Below the pieces are notes generated by a model. It did not search any database, was not told the origin of the DNA, and saw only the letters and a program-made list of their open reading frames with translations. Shown in pieces: positions 32,572-42,387 of a stretch of 64,000 bases of DNA. Origin of the DNA: Schizochytrium sp. TIO01 (Eukaryota; Sar; Bigyra; Thraustochytrida; Thraustochytriidae). How positions within the stretch are numbered: the stretch's first letter is position 1; every line of letters starts with the position of its first letter. The stretch spans positions 3,876,102 through 3,940,101 of the forward strand of contig SMSO01000025.1 of the NCBI GenBank assembly GCA_004764695.1, written 5' to 3'. A program made the position numbers and the translations under genes.

Positions 32572-33161
32572 TTTTTTTTCTGCAGACGAATTTCAATAAA
32601 ATTACATTGAATCTTTTCTCTAACTTTGTCCTTGAGACACCACTGTTCACAATATACGTACACATGCATTTGAAGCTAGGAAACTACTCGAACTGTCTGA
32701 AATGTTTACGTGTTAGCTGCTTTCATAATACCAATGAAATTGAAAGCTTTCAAGCATATTCATTCTTCCAGAAAATGCATTTCCCATCCCATAGCTACTG
32801 CTTTGTGAACGCCGCCGGCACAAGGGATTCCAAATGCTTCATTTGAATTCGGTTAACAACAGTGAGCAAGCGCAGATTGCAAAGCACCATGATTTACCCG
32901 GTGGTATTAGTACTACCTAGTGAGTAACTAACAAAAGAGACATAGAACGAGCGAATTTTAATGAATGAATGATAAGAGCAACTCTCATTAACAAAAGGGA
33001 AAAAGCACGAAGCACCAGCGATTCACCGCTTCTGCAGCAGACCTTGTTAGGACTAGTGGCGTAGCGCACGCGATAGATCAGCTTAGCTTGACCTTGGATT
33101 AATTGAACGCATAACTAGGGCCGTCCTTGGTCACCCCTTCTATTTTGCGAAGGACCGCACC
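32572..33161. other. Intergenic region with likely poly(A) signal
   Basis: 590 bp between two plus-strand genes. AATAAA at 32595-32600, 24 nt after the dehydratase-fusion stop, is a plausible polyadenylation signal. A short ATGA run lies near 32961. No gene is supported. Confidence 0.55.
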
Positions 33162-34871
33162 ATGCTGCGTGGAGTTGGGGATGGCAGCGATGGGCTCTCT
33201 GCTGCACGCTATAAAAAGGATGTGGCCAAGCTTCGTGGTACACCAGCAGTATTCAAGGAAAAAATAGACTTCAGCAAAGCTAATGTTAAGTATGTTGAAC
33301 GCTGGATTGGCACTGAGCTCCGTGACATGCTCGGCTTCGAGGATGACATTTTGGCGGGAACTGTGTTGAACGAACTGCAGTCACAATACGCATCAGAAAA
33401 CGGTCTTCAGCCCAAGAAATTACAAGTTACCATCGCTGCTTTTATGAAACCTGAACAGAGCGCATCTTTCATGGAGAAATTGTGGACAATGCTTATACAG
33501 GCACAAACGGGATATAATGGCATCCCAGGCGCTCTCGCTCCACCTCCTCGAAAAAGCGCTTTCAATCGGGAAGAGCGCCGAAAACCTGACCTACGTCGAG
33601 ACGAACATCGTCGACGCCGCCGGTCGAGGTCACCAGGGTCTTCCCAATACCCTTCATCTAGAGCGCGATCATATTCTGCAGATGATGAAGAGCAAAGGTC
33701 TCCTCGAAGAAGATCTCCACCTCCACCTTTGCAGGCACCAAGACAGCCGGAACACCGCGATCGCAATTCTCGCGAAGTCCCACCCGCACCCGCGCCCGCA
33801 TCCATGTCCACTTCCGCCCCCGCCCCTCATCCTCCACATGTACAGTCTCGAGATCCAGAACATTACCGTGATGATCATAGAAGGTACCACGATGGCCGAT
33901 ACTACGATGATTACCCACAACACCCAACCCATCGCGATGACTTTTATGACAATCGAAACCGTGATCCACGCGGGTACCGCGATGACGACCGCTATAATTC
34001 TCGTGAATCTTTACCTTATCGATATCGTGATGATGGATATGATCGTCGTCCCCCTCCTGATTATTACCGCGATGACCGTCGAAGGTATGACCGCTATGAT
34101 GATCCAAGATATAACGACTATGGACGCAGTCCTTATCCTCCACCTCCTAGCTATCGCGACGACCCACGATTCAATCGTAGATATGACAGAGCACCTCCCC
34201 GTGAAGACGAGTTGGGTCGCCGACCTCGATACGCAGGCCCTGGTGACTACGCAGTAAATTCTGACCCTTACGGCCGCGTACCTCGTGACCAGGGTCGACG
34301 CGACGAGCCATATCCACCTTATGGTTACCATCCTAACAATTGGGATTATGCCTCAAGGCGCGGTGACGACCACCAAACAAGAGATGATCCCAGAAACCCG
34401 GATAGACATATTGAAGGGCGAGAGTTATCAACTCGTGAGAAGCGCGCTCTTCGCCGGCGCAGGCGTGCAAACTCTGGAGACTCGTCCTCGTCTTCCTCTT
34501 CTTCCTCCTCCTCTTCTTCTTCTTCTTCCTCCTCTTCTTCCTCGTCCTCTTCGTCTTCATCATCATCATCTTCTTCGTCCTCATCATCCTCCAGATCGTC
34601 CAAGAAGTCTGCGAAAGATGCTGCTGTTAATAAGACCAAGAAATCCAAGAAATCCTCCGACGATAAAAAGGATAAGAAGAGCAAGAAACAGAAAAAGGAA
34701 GCGAAGGTAAAAAAGGACAAGAAGGACAAGAAAGCCAAGAAGAATGACAAAGAAAGGTCCCAAGACCAACCTTCTGCAACCGATGCTGACCCAAAACCTG
34801 ATGCTGACCCAAAGCCTGATGCTGACCAAAGCGGAGTTTCCAACACTAGCATTGAGGCTGATAAAATCTAA
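33162..34871 (+). CDS. SRm160/SRRM1-like splicing coactivator: PWI domain plus RS and basic tails
   Basis: A 569-residue nuclear RNA-processing protein. An N-terminal PWI domain spans about 40-125 (NVKYVERWIGTELRDMLGFE, then DDILAGTVLNEL). It has R-W-I in place of the usual P-W-I, and the family uses this fold to bind nucleic acid. A proline and Arg/Ser-rich region (about 128-200) follows, then a long Arg/Asp/Tyr-rich low-complexity region (about 220-430), a poly-Ser tract (about 441-478), a lysine-rich block (KKDKKDKKAKK, about 480-535) and DADPKP repeats near the end. This order matches SRRM1/SRm160, a component of exon-junction and splicing complexes. Long ORFs in other frames across 33400-34700 come from the repetitive composition. 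It is intronless. The call is firm for PWI/SR protein and probable for SRRM1. Confidence 0.85.
   Translation: MLRGVGDGSDGLSAARYKKDVAKLRGTPAVFKEKIDFSKANVKYVERWIGTELRDMLGFEDDILAGTVLNELQSQYASENGLQPKKLQVTIAAFMKPEQSASFMEKLWTMLIQAQTGYNGIPGALAPPPRKSAFNREERRKPDLRRDEHRRRRRSRSPGSSQYPSSRARSYSADDEEQRSPRRRSPPPPLQAPRQPEHRDRNSREVPPAPAPASMSTSAPAPHPPHVQSRDPEHYRDDHRRYHDGRYYDDYPQHPTHRDDFYDNRNRDPRGYRDDDRYNSRESLPYRYRDDGYDRRPPPDYYRDDRRRYDRYDDPRYNDYGRSPYPPPPSYRDDPRFNRRYDRAPPREDELGRRPRYAGPGDYAVNSDPYGRVPRDQGRRDEPYPPYGYHPNNWDYASRRGDDHQTRDDPRNPDRHIEGRELSTREKRALRRRRRANSGDSSSSSSSSSSSSSSSSSSSSSSSSSSSSSSSSSSSSSRSSKKSAKDAAVNKTKKSKKSSDDKKDKKSKKQKKEAKVKKDKKDKKAKKNDKERSQDQPSATDADPKPDADPKPDADQSGVSNTSIEADKI
34480..34593 (+). repeat. 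Serine-codon low-complexity tract inside the PWI gene
   Basis: A near-uninterrupted run of TCN codons encodes poly-Ser; the codons vary, so the tract is partly stabilised at DNA level. Confidence 0.9.
34782..34827 (+). repeat. 18-bp repeat encoding DADPKP
   Basis: Two and a half copies of GATGCTGACCCAAARCCT encode DADPKPDADPKPDAD near the C-terminus of the PWI protein. Confidence 0.9.
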
Positions 34872-35362
34872 ATTACCCTGTTACCTGCCCGGCCACTCTT
34901 TTTTACATCACTCCAGTTAAACCTTCCCAAGCGATCTAAGACGTTAAGTTCGCATCCCACTTCTTAAATTCCGAGACCTCCCTAAATACAGACACGAGTT
35001 ACATGTGACCACCAGGAATCTAGAATGAATCAGTGCACTGTTACCTTACTCTGGTGTGTTTTGTTGCAAAACAGCACTATGCGTTTCTTCATTCGTTTAC
35101 CCTATGCCCTCTTCTCATCCAATACTCTCTTCCCCAGCTCATCTTCATATTGATTTTATCCGATGCGAGGATCACAATATCTATATTGGCAAATGACTCA
35201 AAAAACATTTAAAATTTAATAATAATGATAAGAAGAAGAAGGGGAAGAGTGAAGCTGATCTTCACTGTCCCTGGAGCAATTCCAGAACCGAATTGGATAT
35301 TGAGATCGTCGCAGAGCAAATCAAGGCTAGCAAGAGGTGCGAGAAGGGTGATTTGAGAAATC
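34872..35362. other. Intergenic region
   Basis: 490 bp between two plus-strand genes. It has an AT-rich purine stretch near 35210-35245 and no supported ORF. It holds the 3' UTR of the PWI gene and the promoter of the next small gene. Confidence 0.6.
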
Positions 35363-35656
35363 ATGAACGAGGAGAAGCCGAAGCTTGGAGAGGGTTCTTC
35401 TCCGCATGGCCATGAGCACAAAGTTGGTTTTGATGTGGAAGACCCCAAGGGCATGATGTCCAGATACATGCGCCGAAGCGAGTCAGGACGCGAACTGCGA
35501 CAGATGCACCGCGCTGCTGCAAGACAATATCAAACGATGTACGGATACACATTATTCTCCTTCTTTGCTATTGCAGGAGCCGCCTATGCCATTGGCTCAT
35601 GGGCGAAGAAAGAAGATGAAGCCCATGCGTTGAAGAAGGAACCGGAGAAAAAGTGA
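35363..35656 (+). CDS. Small single-pass membrane protein, unknown
   Basis: A 97-residue protein I do not recognise. A hydrophilic N-terminal half (HGHEHKVGFDVEDPKG, then a basic stretch MSRYMRRSESGRELRQMHR) leads to one membrane segment at about 60-80 (YGYTLFSFFAIAGAAYAIGS) and a short Lys/Glu tail (KKEPEKK). Small proteins with one helix, a basic pre-helix region and a charged tail are common among mitochondrial inner-membrane assembly factors and complex subunits; that is a shape-based guess only. The ATG at 35363 is the first in frame after GAAATC. The upstream neighbour on the same strand is 490 bp away. Confidence 0.65.
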   Translation: MNEEKPKLGEGSSPHGHEHKVGFDVEDPKGMMSRYMRRSESGRELRQMHRAAARQYQTMYGYTLFSFFAIAGAAYAIGSWAKKEDEAHALKKEPEKK

Positions 35657-36220
35657 AGAAGGAACCGAACGACCCGACCACTTGATATTATTGAGTGCAC
35701 TCGTACAGACTGGGAGGGTGACTGCCATACATTATAGCAAGACCTTGTAAAGATGGAGGTCGCGACTTGAAAACGCGAGCATGTTTGCCAACTGCCTTGG
35801 TATATGGTGTATGATGATATTTTTTCTGTCTTTTTGTAGAAAGTTAATAAAAGCAAACGAAGCAAATTAACAAAATTAACCAAGATACCATGTGCCTGCC
35901 CAACTTCTTTACTACGCTGGTAGATTTTCATTCTAGCCTGACTGTTGTTCTAACATAAAACCTTGTATTTCATACGGTTCAATTCTCTCACAGGCTAAGG
36001 AAAAAAATAAGAGTCATTGTTTTTACTGCACAATCGTTACCTATAACAAGAAACTATCTTAAAAGGAGAGTGATAACATCTAGAAAAAGACTGAAAATCA
36101 ATACATATACAAACAAAGCAAAATAACATCAATAAATCATATCAAGCATAATTAGCCTGACAACAATTCTTCAAAAGTGCTCTTGCTAAATATATAAAGA
36201 GTCAAAAGCTTTTCAACATA
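35657..36220. other. Convergent intergenic region
   Basis: 560 bp between the stops of the small membrane-protein gene (+) and the Rpp20-like gene (-). AT-rich, no supported ORF. Confidence 0.65.
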
Positions 36221-36859
36221 TTATTCAGTAGGCTTTGACTTAGGCACAAGTTGTATATGTATTCTCGAGACTGCACGAGATTGCAAGGTATTCGACGTCC
36301 CATCAGCCTCAGAAAAGTTGTCCACAACGTTTGTGGTGTCGGTAGTAATATTTGACTCAACAGGACAAGATGAAGCGTCTTGTACCCATAATGCAACTTC
36401 GCAAGCACTAGGAATGGCACCTCCAAGGCCAAAAATGTTTACAGGCAAACCTTGCGGTGCTCGCTCCTGTACTAGCTTAAGAACGCGCTGCTTGTAGGCA
36501 CTTTGCTTGCGTTTATCACGAGTCACATAAACATCCATTTTCGAATCTGCAGGAGGACGAGCAGCTGGAAATGTAGAACTCCGACGGCCTCTTTTCTCTA
36601 ATTTTGCTATAGGTGCCCATGGTGTTGGTGTGATTATAGCATTGTCTGCTACAGATTCCGGTTTCTTGGAGGTTTTCACAGGTCGTGACGTTTCCTTTGT
36701 AGAAGCCTGCTCGCGAGGACGTTTTTTCGAAGAAGAAGATTTTTTAGCCCCTCTCTTGGAACGGCTTTCAGGTGATGTGGCTGCGCTACTCCCCATTACT
36801 GCTGACTTTTTGACCTTCTTCTTTGCTGAAGCAGCAATCGCAGTCTCAGTGGACTTCAT
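36221..36859 (-). CDS. Rpp20/Pop7-like Alba-fold protein (RNase P/MRP subunit)
   Basis: A 212-residue basic nuclear protein. Residues about 1-105 are a Lys/Ser/Arg-rich disordered extension with several potential nuclear localisation signals (SKRGAKKSSSSKKRPRE). The Alba fold follows: MDVYVTRDKRKQSAYKQRVL (first strand and helix), then LPVNIFGLGGAIPSACEVAL, matching the GLG-A-I-aa-A signature of Rpp20/Pop7. A final strand (SRIHIQLVPKSK) comes after an acidic insertion of about 35 residues (NITTDTTNVVDNFSEADG). Family role: with Rpp25 it binds the P3 domain of RNase P and MRP RNA for pre-tRNA and pre-rRNA processing. The N-terminal extension and the insertion are unusual. Another Alba-family role cannot be excluded. 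No introns. Divergent from the next gene, 464 bp away. Confidence 0.75.
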   Translation of the reverse strand: MKSTETAIAASAKKKVKKSAVMGSSAATSPESRSKRGAKKSSSSKKRPREQASTKETSRPVKTSKKPESVADNAIITPTPWAPIAKLEKRGRRSSTFPAARPPADSKMDVYVTRDKRKQSAYKQRVLKLVQERAPQGLPVNIFGLGGAIPSACEVALWVQDASSCPVESNITTDTTNVVDNFSEADGTSNTLQSRAVSRIHIQLVPKSKPTE

Positions 36860-37323
36860 GGCGACCCGTCTCCTCTGGTACTCTTTCTTGGGGAATACCC
36901 CAGGCCTAGTTTAATTTTAATTGGCAACGCCAAGCTTCTTCTATGGCCACAGAGTCTCTTCACAGGCTCCAGCAGTTCAAAGGCCCCAGAGATTTGCAAG
37001 TTCTGCTTGCGTCTCCTCGTTTCGTGCCCCTCGTCCACTATTTCGTTCTGTTGTCGATCAACTGATCAATCAAGATGCCCTACTTTATATATACAAGAGC
37101 TTATTCCATTGATATAGTATACTATTCACCTATAATCTAGTTGCAAAAAACTGAATAAATAGAGAAAAGGTCTATGATTTTCTGCTGTTACTCCTAGAAG
37201 CTACTTCCTTCAAATGGCAATCTTCACAAAGCTCTCCATCAGCAACGCCAAACTGCTTTCAGCTTGACCGCCACCACTGACGTAGAGTTCATCGGGGATT
37301 AGTATTGTTTCTGTGGTATCAGG
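36860..37323. other. Divergent promoter region
   Basis: 464 bp between two diverging starts (Rpp20-like and the small soluble protein). No ORF is supported and no element recognised; it probably drives both genes. Confidence 0.6.
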
Positions 37324-37674
37324 ATGGACGAGTCTACCTTTTCGCAGCTTTTGGGCAAGTTTGCCAAGGTCCGGGAGCCGGATTTTCAAGGCAACTCATG
37401 CAGGGAGTACTCGCTTGAGGAGGCCAGGGCGTACCGCGCTAAGCTTGAGGCCGACCGTGAGGCCGAGGCTAGCAAACCACAGCGCAAAAATGTTGCAACA
37501 GCCATCGATGATGAGTCGCGTGGATTTTTTGAGGCTGTTGCGGCAGAGATGCGCCAAGCAGGCGTCAAAAATGTGCCCGAGGTGCTCAACGAAATGCGTG
37601 AGGGATATTACGATTGGCTATGCGATTATAACCTTGAGGAGCTTGAGAACCTGATTGCGAACAAAAGCACATAA
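37324..37674 (+). CDS. Small soluble helical protein, unknown
   Basis: A 116-residue acidic protein I do not recognise. It reads as a folded, mostly helical protein: FSQLLGKFAKVREPDF, a basic/acidic helix (SLEEARAYRAKLEADREAEA), a linker (KPQRKNVATAIDDESRG), then FFEAVAAEMRQAGVKNVPEV and a Trp/Tyr-containing end (GYYDWLCDYNLEELENLIA). There is no signal peptide or membrane segment. Consistent codon use and the ATG following ATCAGG support a real gene. Overlapping ORFs in the other frames are shadows. The role is open. Confidence 0.68.
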   Translation: MDESTFSQLLGKFAKVREPDFQGNSCREYSLEEARAYRAKLEADREAEASKPQRKNVATAIDDESRGFFEAVAAEMRQAGVKNVPEVLNEMREGYYDWLCDYNLEELENLIANKST

Positions 37675-38510
37675 TTGTCTTTCTACGCACCCCGTGAAGT
37701 TGCTCGTGTGTGTGTGTTTTGTTTGTTTTAATAGTAGCTTGCCAGATCCACGTGGAGCCCGGAGTCGGATATGCACTCTTCCTCTAGGATCGCAGCTCCA
37801 TGTAATTTTTCATCACGAGGAGCTAAGATGGTGTCTTCACTATGTTGATATGGTACAAGTACATGTCTGAGTTTTTAGCCCTGTGCTTCTTAATGTTAAG
37901 AAACCCATGTCCGAAGCTGCCAGATGAAAAAAAAATGATTCTTTGAATTGAATAATCTATAAAATAATGCCCTTTTTCTTTGACAGTTTACAATCAAAAC
38001 AACAGCAAGGAGTTGAACATCATGAAATGTATATGGAGAGCTGTCTTTGTTTTGCTTCATATCTTCAGTGTATCGATTATACAAATTAACATTCTTCTAT
38101 AAGAAATTTACCAGGCAAACTATTGCAACTTTCCAATTGGACAAGTCCCCAACATTGGCATGGCTTTCTTTTGAGTCAATATAATCTATAAATAAATTCT
38201 TGTTTTGCAACAAAGCCCAATTTGCAAGGTATAACACGACAAAAAAGTTGAAATGAAAAAGTCCATGTTACATACACGGCTTCGTATCACGGTGGTGTTA
38301 CACCTCGGTTTGTAAAAGTAATCCTTACACAACATAATATGTCTACGCTACAAAATGAACAAGGTGATTCAGGACAGACAGATCAATATGCTACAAGAAA
38401 ATGTCAAGTGAATGAAACCAGTTTTGAGAAAGTACGAATCAGTCAATCAAGATACGCAAATTACAATTACGCAACAACAAAAAAAAATGTGCTATAATGC
38501 AGGGGTGCAT
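37675..38510. other. Convergent intergenic region
   Basis: 836 bp between the small soluble-protein gene (+) and PDI (-). AT-rich with no supported ORF; it includes 3' UTRs of both. I looked for a hidden PDI terminal exon with a KDEL-type end here and saw none. Confidence 0.6.
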
Positions 38511-39929
38511 TTATTTACGGTTGGCCTCAATGTACTTCTTCATGCCCTCGAGGTCACGAGAGCCGTCGAAGTCAAGGATGGCAGAGGCATCAGAGCCACC
38601 CTTGGGGATGAACTTGAGGGTGGGGAAGCCCTGGACGCTGACAGACTCAACTTCGTTGGCAGTGGCGTCGAACTTGGCAATAACGACATCCTCGTCGTCC
38701 TTGTAGTGCTCACCGAGCTTCTCGAAGTCCGGTGCCATCTTCTTGCAGTGACCGCACCACGGGGCGTAGTACTTGACGAAGACGTTCTTGGAGCCATCGA
38801 AGGCCACCTCATCGTGAGACTTGCCCTTGAGAATCCAGACGGCGTTGGCCTTGTCCTCCTCAGAAACGTCCTCGGACTTGAGGTCCGGGGAGATGGTGCC
38901 GGCGACGTGGCTGGCGACAAAAGACTCGAGAGCCTCAGCAGAGTAGGCACCCTCAAGCTTGTACTTCTTCATGCTCTCGCCCATAACGACGATGCGAGCG
39001 GTGGGGATGTCCTCCTCAGTCACACCAAAGAACTCAAGGATACGGTCATCAGACTTGGAGACAGTGACAAAGAGGTAGTCACCCTTGTGGCTGGCAGCAA
39101 CGGTGCGGGCAATGTCGATCTCAGCGGCGTTCTCCTCCTCAGAGTTGATGAAGACGAGGCAGTGCTGCTTGATGTTGCCACCAAAAATCTTCTGAGCGTT
39201 GCTCTGGGAGAAGGGCACAACAAGGGGGAGCATGTTGCCGGCGACGCACTTCTGGACAGAGTCCTTGGTGATCTCGCCCTCGCACTCAACACGGGGCTCC
39301 TCCTTGTCGTTGCCGAAGCTGCGGAAAACAACAACGGCGTCAGAGGCAGAGACGCCGGCGGCGGTCTTGACGGCAGCGTCAGTGGTGATACCGTAGAGAG
39401 CGTTCTCGTCAACCTCGGCAGCGTTGAGGAAGGCCTTGGCAGCATCAGAGTCAACGGCATCGAAGGCACCAAGCACAACGACCTCAGCCTTCTCCTTGAA
39501 GGCGGTGAGAGCGGCCTCGTCGGCAATGGTCTCGGCAGCAGGGCCGGTCTTCTTGGTCACCCAAGAGACAATGTCGTCCTTCTTGCGGCCACCGTTGTAC
39601 TCGGAGTCCTCACCGTTGATGATCCACTTGAGGGTAGGGAAGCCCTGGATACCGTACTTGCTGGCGAGCTTCTTGTTCTCGGTGGCATCAATAGCGACGA
39701 TGGAGAGACCACCCTCGATCTCCACACCCTGGAAGTGCTCGGCGGCCTTCTCGTACTCAGGCTTGAGGGCCTTGCAGTGGCCACACCAAGGTGCGTAGAA
39801 CTCGGCGAGGACGTACTTGTGCTGAGCGACGTGCGAGTCGAAGTCGTCGTCAGTGAGGTGCACGACGGCCTCGCCCATCACCATGGAGGCCAAAGAGGCC
39901 ACCATGAGGGCAATAAAAGAGAGCTGCAT
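38511..39929 (-). CDS. Protein disulfide isomerase, two CGHC thioredoxin domains
   Basis: A 472-residue ER-lumenal enzyme that forms and rearranges disulfides in secretory proteins. The signal peptide is MQLSFIALMVASLASMVMG (1-19). The a domain has the active site APWCGHC (Cys49, Cys52). Domains b and b' lack active cysteines, and the a' domain has YYAPWCGHC (Cys392, Cys395). The order a-b-b'-a' and the length match classical PDI (PDIA1/PDIA3). The ATG at 39929 begins the signal peptide; the frame extends to 39989, but that extension would bury the signal. Codon bias is extreme, with C-ending codons, implying very high expression, and it creates a 512-codon antisense shadow ORF. Oddity: the chain ends KKYIEANRK without KDEL/HDEL, so retention would need another signal or a missed terminal exon. 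Confidence 0.96.
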   Translation of the reverse strand: MQLSFIALMVASLASMVMGEAVVHLTDDDFDSHVAQHKYVLAEFYAPWCGHCKALKPEYEKAAEHFQGVEIEGGLSIVAIDATENKKLASKYGIQGFPTLKWIINGEDSEYNGGRKKDDIVSWVTKKTGPAAETIADEAALTAFKEKAEVVVLGAFDAVDSDAAKAFLNAAEVDENALYGITTDAAVKTAAGVSASDAVVVFRSFGNDKEEPRVECEGEITKDSVQKCVAGNMLPLVVPFSQSNAQKIFGGNIKQHCLVFINSEEENAAEIDIARTVAASHKGDYLFVTVSKSDDRILEFFGVTEEDIPTARIVVMGESMKKYKLEGAYSAEALESFVASHVAGTISPDLKSEDVSEEDKANAVWILKGKSHDEVAFDGSKNVFVKYYAPWCGHCKKMAPDFEKLGEHYKDDEDVVIAKFDATANEVESVSVQGFPTLKFIPKGGSDASAILDFDGSRDLEGMKKYIEANRK

Positions 39930-41300
39930 TATGAAAAGCGGAAAGGATAAAACCAAACTATCTACAAAGATCACCGCAACAAAAGCCAAGAATTAATCCA
40001 TCAATGTATGCACAGTGAAGACCAACACGAGCCCGACAAAGACACAATCAAATGGAACAGCAAACATCGGGAATCATTTCGGCGTAAGCGTTGAATGTTA
40101 GTCATCATGCAATCTTGGAGGGTATAATGGTGGAAACAGGCAAGGCTAAATGTTTAGTACATCAAGAGAGCCACCACCTTGACGCCGTTATTTGTTGTCT
40201 CAACCTCTGACTCTATCTGCTCATGGATCTTCGGGGAAGGCGATGTCAGCTGAGCGAAGAGACTATTCGAGAAGAAACAGCAGAGAATGAATGACTTAAG
40301 GAACGACTGACAGACTGACTGACTGACTGACTGACTGAGAGCAGAGAAAACCAGAACAATCGAACCAGATCATAAAAAAGTTCGTTGAAGCAAGATAGAT
40401 CAGATCGTCCACGCTTGCTGTCTAACAAGTGAGACAGCGATAGAGTAGGAGGCAGAGGTGGATGACGGGTGGCGAGCGCGTATGCAATCAACAAGCCTGT
40501 CTGCACGCAAACATGAGCACGTACCGAGTGAGTACCTAGCGGTCTAACCGATTTCGGGTCTGCCGCATCGTGCATCTTTCTCAAAATGATTCTTTTAGTT
40601 TCCTCCACCTCACTCTCTGGGCTCCTCTTGCGGCTGCGGATTCTCTACTTGTGGCACAGTTCTCAACTAGACAATGGCACAATATACAGTAGAACATTTC
40701 TGGATACTCTATTACACGCCTGAACTCTTCTGCTTTTGTTAGTTACCCAACAAGACAGACAAAAACAATTTTATGTAAAGATTTTAAAACAAACAGGCTA
40801 AAAGACCACCATAGACAGACGCAGAAGAAAGGAGCAGGTTTTACCATTCCCTGCCTTACAGGCTGTTCATTCTGGCGTCCAATAGGTTACAGGACCGGGA
40901 AGCCGCCTGCATATACCACATATCGTCTACGTAACTGCCTCTGTGGCGGCAGGTAATAAGAAACGGCCTCCGGTGTTGCGTCCGTTCAACGTTTTCTCTT
41001 TGTAAACAACTCGCACAAAAGTGATGATTGTTTTGTTTAATTTAATCTTTAAAACCAATTTTTTAACATAAGTTTGAACCAAACAAAAAAGAGGTAAAGA
41101 GAGAAAGATACACACAACAAGGCAGTCGTACGCTTTTAAACCACCACGATGATCCTCAACTCTTCTCGACCTAAACAACAATGTTGGAACGCCCCTAATT
41201 AAAGGCGGTAGGCGCCGGTACGCGTTCCATGCGCCGTTCCTTCCATGCTGCGCCTTTCTTCTGGATAAACGAACAAGAGAAAGCAGTACGTACGGCAATC

Positions 41301-41383
41301 AATGAATGAATGAACGAATGAATGAATGAATGAATGAATAAATAAATGATGGATTGATTGATTGACTGACTGATTGATTGAGG
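41301..41383. repeat. GAAT/GATT tetranucleotide tract
   Basis: Imperfect GAAT units pass into GATT and GACT units. Confidence 0.9.
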
Positions 41384-41500
41384 ATACTAATCACCCAATG
41401 AGTCGAGTTTATAACTCAATTCATGTACTACAAACATAAACTAAAGGACCGCAAACCACAGATTCCTAACAAATGCTACAGAAAGGAAGGGCTCCTGACA

Positions 41501-41637
41501 ACATACAGACATACAGACATACAAACATACAAACAGACTAACTAATTGATTAATCAATTAATTCATTCATTCATTCATTCATTCATTTATTCATTTATTC
41601 ATTCATTTATTCATTCATTCATTTATTTGTTTATTAA
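41501..41637. repeat. ACATACAG/A repeat followed by ATTC tract
   Basis: Five or six 8-bp ACATACAG/ACATACAA units, a short TTAATCAATTAATT palindromic stretch, then many ATTC/ATTT units. The ATTC tract is the reverse complement of the GAAT tract at 41301-41350, so the two could pair as a large imperfect inverted repeat. Confidence 0.85.
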
Positions 41638-41670
41638 CTAACTAACTGACAGACTGACAGACTGACAAAC

Positions 41671-41934
41671 GTGATGGAGGCCAGCCTGGCTGACTCGATC
41701 CGTCGCCCTGTCGGAGGCCTCGCTCCGAAGAGGCCGGAGGCGCAGAGCGCTGGCTCGGCAGAGAGGCGCTCTGCTCTGCTCCGCTCCAGCACAGAGCCGG
41801 AGGAGCCCGAGCTAGCTAGCTCGCTGAAGAGACGGGGATACCTCCGCCGGCGCCGAGAGGACCCGAAGCTTTCAAAGGCTGATGAGCGGAAAATCCACGA
41901 AAAACGTTGGAATCGGAGAACTTGGCAGCGGTAG
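41671..41934 (+). other. GC-rich coding-like island, 87 codons
   Basis: An open frame starts at the ATGATGG-type start at 41671 after an AT-rich repeat. It reads as a basic, helix-prone peptide (MEASLADSIRRPVGGLAPKR; SSLKRRGYLRRRREDPKL; SKADERKIHEKRW). It resembles the islands of the left arm in composition. No domain is recognised, and it could be a small gene, a relic or chance. Confidence 0.25.
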
Positions 41935-42387
41935 AGTTAGCGGTAGAGAGACGCCTAGCTGGCTGGCTGGAATGAAAGAAAGTTTTGAAGACTAGTAGAA
42001 AGCGTATGGCTGATTACTAAGATGGAGTTGCAGTGGCACTTTTAAGTTTTAGAAGAAAAAAAAATTAAAATTAAAAAAAACTGTTTGATGAAAGAAAGGA
42101 AAGACTGAGGAGAGATCAATCTCTGATTGATTTTGCTGATTTTGCTGATTGATGACGATTGATGATTGAATCTAACTATGGATGACTTGAAGGTCCATCG
42201 ACCTCGAAGCGATTGAAGAAGAGGCGCAGGATACCTCGGAGAGTTGGTGCTCAGGTGTATGTATGTATGTATGTAGCTCTAGAGATGCGCGAAGGAGTCA
42301 GCGAGGATGACTCTTCTTCTAATGAAGAGCTGACGACAGACCGAGCACCATGCTTATCGACAGTTGGTTATAGCTAGTCTTTATTTA

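Noticed and set aside
33517-34257. A 246-codon plus-strand frame and long minus-strand frames
   Set aside because: They overlap the PWI/SR gene and consist of Ile/Thr/Met or His/Asp repeats caused by the Arg/Asp/Tyr-rich coding repeat read in other frames.
38412-39950. A 512-codon open frame on the plus strand
   Set aside because: It lies antisense to the PDI gene and is Val/Leu/Gly/Glu-rich without motifs. The extreme codon bias of PDI removes stops on the opposite strand. PDI has a signal peptide and two CGHC sites, so this frame is a shadow.
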